From contig JAAYIQ010000126.1 of NCBI GenBank assembly GCA_012523365.1, forward strand, positions 1 to 35,064: DNA of 35,064 nt, written 5' to 3'. Made by a program: the position numbers and the translations under genes. The notes beneath the pieces were generated by a model. It made no database searches, was not told where the DNA came from, and was given only the letters and a program-made list of their open reading frames with translations. Origin of the DNA: Clostridiaceae bacterium. GTDB lineage: Bacteria; Bacillota; Clostridia; Saccharofermentanales; Saccharofermentanaceae. Of the stretch, positions 32,699 through 35,064 are shown piece after piece; the first letter of the stretch is position 1, and each line of letters starts with the position of its first letter.

Positions 32699-34930
32699 TC
32701 AGTACGGGTCAATATCGGTGTGCATGGAATATTCCTTGTCGGAGAAACGCGCGAGAACCTTATCGTACAACAAGGAAAGCGCGCTTTTATTTTTTGCCTT
32801 GATATTGATCTGGAATCGGTAGCGATCCCGAAGCTTATAAACCGCCGCCGGACCGGGCCCGAATATGCGGAATAGCCCTTCCGGGGCGGAATCGGCACAT
32901 TCGACCAAAAAGGCCTTGATCTCAGACGCCTGACGAGCACCTGAATCCTCATCCCTGTTCGAGAGAATCAGGCTTCCGAACGCCAGAAACGGCGGATAAC
33001 CGAGCCGCTTTCGATACTCCAACTCTTTCTCAAAGAAGCCCTTATAATCCGAAGCCGCCGCGTAAAGAATAATCTCATCCTCCGGTTGATACGTCTGGAT
33101 GTATACGCTTCCGCGCTTCTCGCCTCTGCCCGCCCGGCCCGACGCCTGGGTGATGAGCTGAAACGCGCGCTCACCGGCCCGAAAATCGGAAGCGCGAACC
33201 AGCATGTCCGTGTTCATGATGCCGACGACGGTCACGTCTGGAAAATCATGCCCTTTTGCAATCATCTGAGTGCCCAGAAGAATATCGGCCTCCCTGTTTC
33301 GAAAAGCGTTGAGAAGCCGCGCATGCGCTCCCCTGCCTGCAGTTGTGTCCTGATCCATTCGAATGATCCGGCTTTCCGGAAACGCTGATTTAACGGCTTC
33401 CTCCAATTGTTGTGTCCCGATTCCGATCTTTCCCTGAAGCGTACTTCCGCATTCCGGACACGCCTCCGGGACCTTTCTTGCAAACATACAGCTGTGACAG
33501 ATCAAAATCGGTTTGCGCCCCGGACGCGGAGAATGAAGTGTCATCGCAACCGAGCAATGCGGACAAAGAATCGTGTTCCCGCATGAACGACAAAGAATGA
33601 AGCTTGAATAGCCGCGCTTATTCAGAAATAGCATGATCTGATCGCCCCGCTCGAGCGCTCGACTCATCTCGGATCGGAGCTCAACGCTCAACAGTGAACG
33701 ATTGCCTCTGATCAGTTCATCTCTCATATCGACGATGCGTACCCTCGGCATCACCGCCTCCTTAACCCGCTCCGGCAACTCCAGAAGACGCGTGAAACCG
33801 GTGACCGCCGAGAAATATGTCTCGATCGCCGGCGTCGCCGAGCCGAAAACCAACCTCGCACCGGTGATCCTCGCGCGCATCCGTGCGATATCCCTCGCGT
33901 GATATCGAGGATGAGTTTCCGACTTATAGGAAGTGTCCTGCTCCTCGTCGACGATAATCATGCGCAGATTTTGAACCGGCGCGAAAACAGCCGATCGTGC
34001 ACCAACGACTACGCGTGCTTCTCCCTTACGGATACGATTCCACTGTTCATATCGCTCGCGGGGCGTCAACCGGCTGTGTAGTACCGCCAACACATCGGGG
34101 AATCGTTCTTTGACCCATCGAATCATCTGAGGAGTCAAAGAGATTTCGGGAACCAGGAAGATCACGCTTCCACCGTCCGCGACGATCTCCTGAGCACACC
34201 GGAGGTACACTTCGGTCTTACCGCTCCCGGTTACACCGAAAAGAAGACACTCGCCCGGACTGCTTTCGGACATAATATAATCGATCGCCGTTTTCTGATT
34301 CTGCGTTAAGGTCGGAACCTTTGAAATTTCCGTTTCGTCTTCACAGACTTCATCCGTTTCGCATGTTTCAATTGATTTTCGGGTGCAAATCTCGATCAAG
34401 CCCCGTTCCTCCAGTGTTCGAATCGGGGACCGTGACACCGAAAGGGCGTTCATGATTTCAGTGACGGGAATTTCGCCGGCCTCGAGCAAAAGCTCCAAAA
34501 CGCGTATCTGCGCGAGACTGGAAAGCTCGTTCTCGGACAAAACGGATATCGCGCGTTCTTCGTCACAAACGCAAGCGATTTTGTGGGTTTTCGCCTTGTG
34601 GTCGGAAACAACGGACGGAACCATCAGACGGACCGCATCACCGTGCGTACACGAGTATCTCGACCTGATTTTGGAAATCATCCCGATCTGATCGTCACGT
34701 AAGACAGGCAGGGGATCGACGATCTCTATGATCGACTTCAAACGATTCGAAAACTCGCTCTTCCCGGCAACGGAAATAATCAGGGCGACTTCCGTGCGGT
34801 TACCTCCGCCGAAGGGCACACGAACATATTGTCCCGGCAAAACCTGCTCTTCAAGCCCGGTCGGAATAAAATAATCATATTCACGGTCGGTACGGCGTAC
34901 GCTGTCCCGTAAAACGACGGTTGCGATCAT
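32699..34930 (-). CDS. priA: Primosomal protein N' (replication restart helicase PriA)
   Basis: 3'-to-5' helicase that reloads the replisome at stalled forks. The 743-residue product has an N-terminal DNA-binding domain (EYDYFIPTGLEEQVLPGQYV), a winged-helix segment, Walker A GVTGSGKT (232-239), Walker B IIVDEEQ (about 325-331), FGSATPAIET, and eight zinc-binding cysteines (CRSCGNTILCPHCS then CHSCMF and CPECGS), then LLGTQMIAKGHDFPDV and QASGRAGRG. The Walker B box reads DEEQ instead of the more usual DEEH. The start has AGGAGGAT 4 nt upstream. It lies 24 nt after the gene ending at the right edge. Confidence 0.97.
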   Translation of the reverse strand: MIATVVLRDSVRRTDREYDYFIPTGLEEQVLPGQYVRVPFGGGNRTEVALIISVAGKSEFSNRLKSIIEIVDPLPVLRDDQIGMISKIRSRYSCTHGDAVRLMVPSVVSDHKAKTHKIACVCDEERAISVLSENELSSLAQIRVLELLLEAGEIPVTEIMNALSVSRSPIRTLEERGLIEICTRKSIETCETDEVCEDETEISKVPTLTQNQKTAIDYIMSESSPGECLLFGVTGSGKTEVYLRCAQEIVADGGSVIFLVPEISLTPQMIRWVKERFPDVLAVLHSRLTPRERYEQWNRIRKGEARVVVGARSAVFAPVQNLRMIIVDEEQDTSYKSETHPRYHARDIARMRARITGARLVFGSATPAIETYFSAVTGFTRLLELPERVKEAVMPRVRIVDMRDELIRGNRSLLSVELRSEMSRALERGDQIMLFLNKRGYSSFILCRSCGNTILCPHCSVAMTLHSPRPGRKPILICHSCMFARKVPEACPECGSTLQGKIGIGTQQLEEAVKSAFPESRIIRMDQDTTAGRGAHARLLNAFRNREADILLGTQMIAKGHDFPDVTVVGIMNTDMLVRASDFRAGERAFQLITQASGRAGRGEKRGSVYIQTYQPEDEIILYAAASDYKGFFEKELEYRKRLGYPPFLAFGSLILSNRDEDSGARQASEIKAFLVECADSAPEGLFRIFGPGPAAVYKLRDRYRFQINIKAKNKSALSLLYDKVLARFSDKEYSMHTDIDPY

Positions 34931-34954
34931 GAGGATCCTCCTCGTTCCATTCTC

Positions 34955-35064
34955 TCACAGCAAGGAAAAAAGGTCTATCTGAACCGTTTCCGGAAGATGA
35001 TCGAGAATACCCGACGCCGCGAGTTTCTCAAGCGCTGACGGTCCGATCCCGCTTCTGATCAGGA
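34955..35064 (-). CDS. polC: C-terminal fragment of DNA polymerase III PolC-type alpha subunit (5' part beyond the window)
   Basis: Only 35 codons plus a TGA stop (34955-34957) are inside the window; the track omits it because it is too short. The peptide reads GIGPSALEKLAASGILDHLP and continues ETVQIDLFSLL. This resembles the end of Gram-positive PolC, where a helix-hairpin-helix-like segment ends in a QLSLF-type clamp-binding motif; here the motif is QIDLF. That motif would tether the polymerase to the beta clamp. The identification rests on this short tail, so DnaE or another clamp-binding protein cannot be excluded. priA follows after 24 nt. Confidence 0.6.
   Translation of the reverse strand, partial: LIRSGIGPSALEKLAASGILDHLPETVQIDLFSLL

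Noticed and set aside
32605-32952. 115-residue minus-strand ORF overlapping the end of priA
   Set aside because: Out-of-frame with priA's conserved C-terminus; Arg/Ser-rich shadow with no ribosome site.

Overview
The window looks like a chromosomal segment of an anaerobic Firmicute of the class Clostridia, with moderate GC content (roughly half, by eye). Three things suggest this. The run polC-priA-def-fmt-rsmB-rlmN-prpC-prkC-rsgA-rpe-thiN is the classic Gram-positive order. The infC-rpmI-rplT operon has a Firmicutes-style attenuator leader. The secreted proteins carry dockerin, cohesin-like and cadherin-like modules typical of clostridia. I cannot fix the genus. Almost everything is on the minus strand; the exceptions are argJ, one aminotransferase and one tRNA-Glu. 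I see no phage, transposon, CRISPR array or obvious horizontally acquired island.

Layout. (a) 1-3.7 kb: a two-gene cell-surface unit, made of a secreted dockerin-bearing glucosaminidase and a membrane-anchored protein with a cohesin-like domain that runs off the left edge. (b) 3.95-4.3 kb: tRNA-His, tRNA-Gln and tRNA-Lys followed by a terminator. (c) 4.3-6.7 kb: a COG2509-type FAD protein overlapping a DUF975 membrane protein. (d) 6.8-8.1 kb: monocistronic argJ with its own promoter and a bidirectional-looking terminator. (e) 8.1-13.6 kb: uvrA followed directly by a ClpE-like AAA+ unfoldase, with a candidate LexA box upstream. (f) 13.7-17.3 kb: tRNA-Glu, then aconitase-citrate synthase (the 2-oxoglutarate/glutamate branch). 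(g) 17.4-22.3 kb: infC-rpmI-rplT-RNA methyltransferase-two TrkA/RCK subunits-TrkH, beginning at a consensus promoter and an L20-type leader. (h) 22.3-23.5 kb: a divergent PLP aminotransferase. (i) 23.5-35.06 kb: the long translation-quality, signalling and metabolism operon, in which most genes overlap by 4-16 nt, starting from the 3' end of polC.

How the genes work together. Region i joins replication restart (PriA), initiator formylation and deformylation (Fmt/Def), rRNA methylation (RsmB, RlmN), ribosome maturation (RsgA) and the PrkC/PrpC Ser/Thr kinase-phosphatase pair that senses the cell wall. Regions d and f supply the carbon skeleton and acetylated intermediates for glutamate and arginine. 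Region g couples ribosome supply to potassium uptake in one possible transcript.

Most of the window is ordinary conserved housekeeping DNA and I do not claim a wholly new system. The observations most worth follow-up are the cohesin-like/dockerin wall-hydrolase pair, a PrkC kinase with an extra InlB-like repeat after its PASTA domains, an infC that appears to start at AUA behind an attenuator, a candidate SOS box at uvrA, and the tandem RCK subunits with degenerate glycine motifs.
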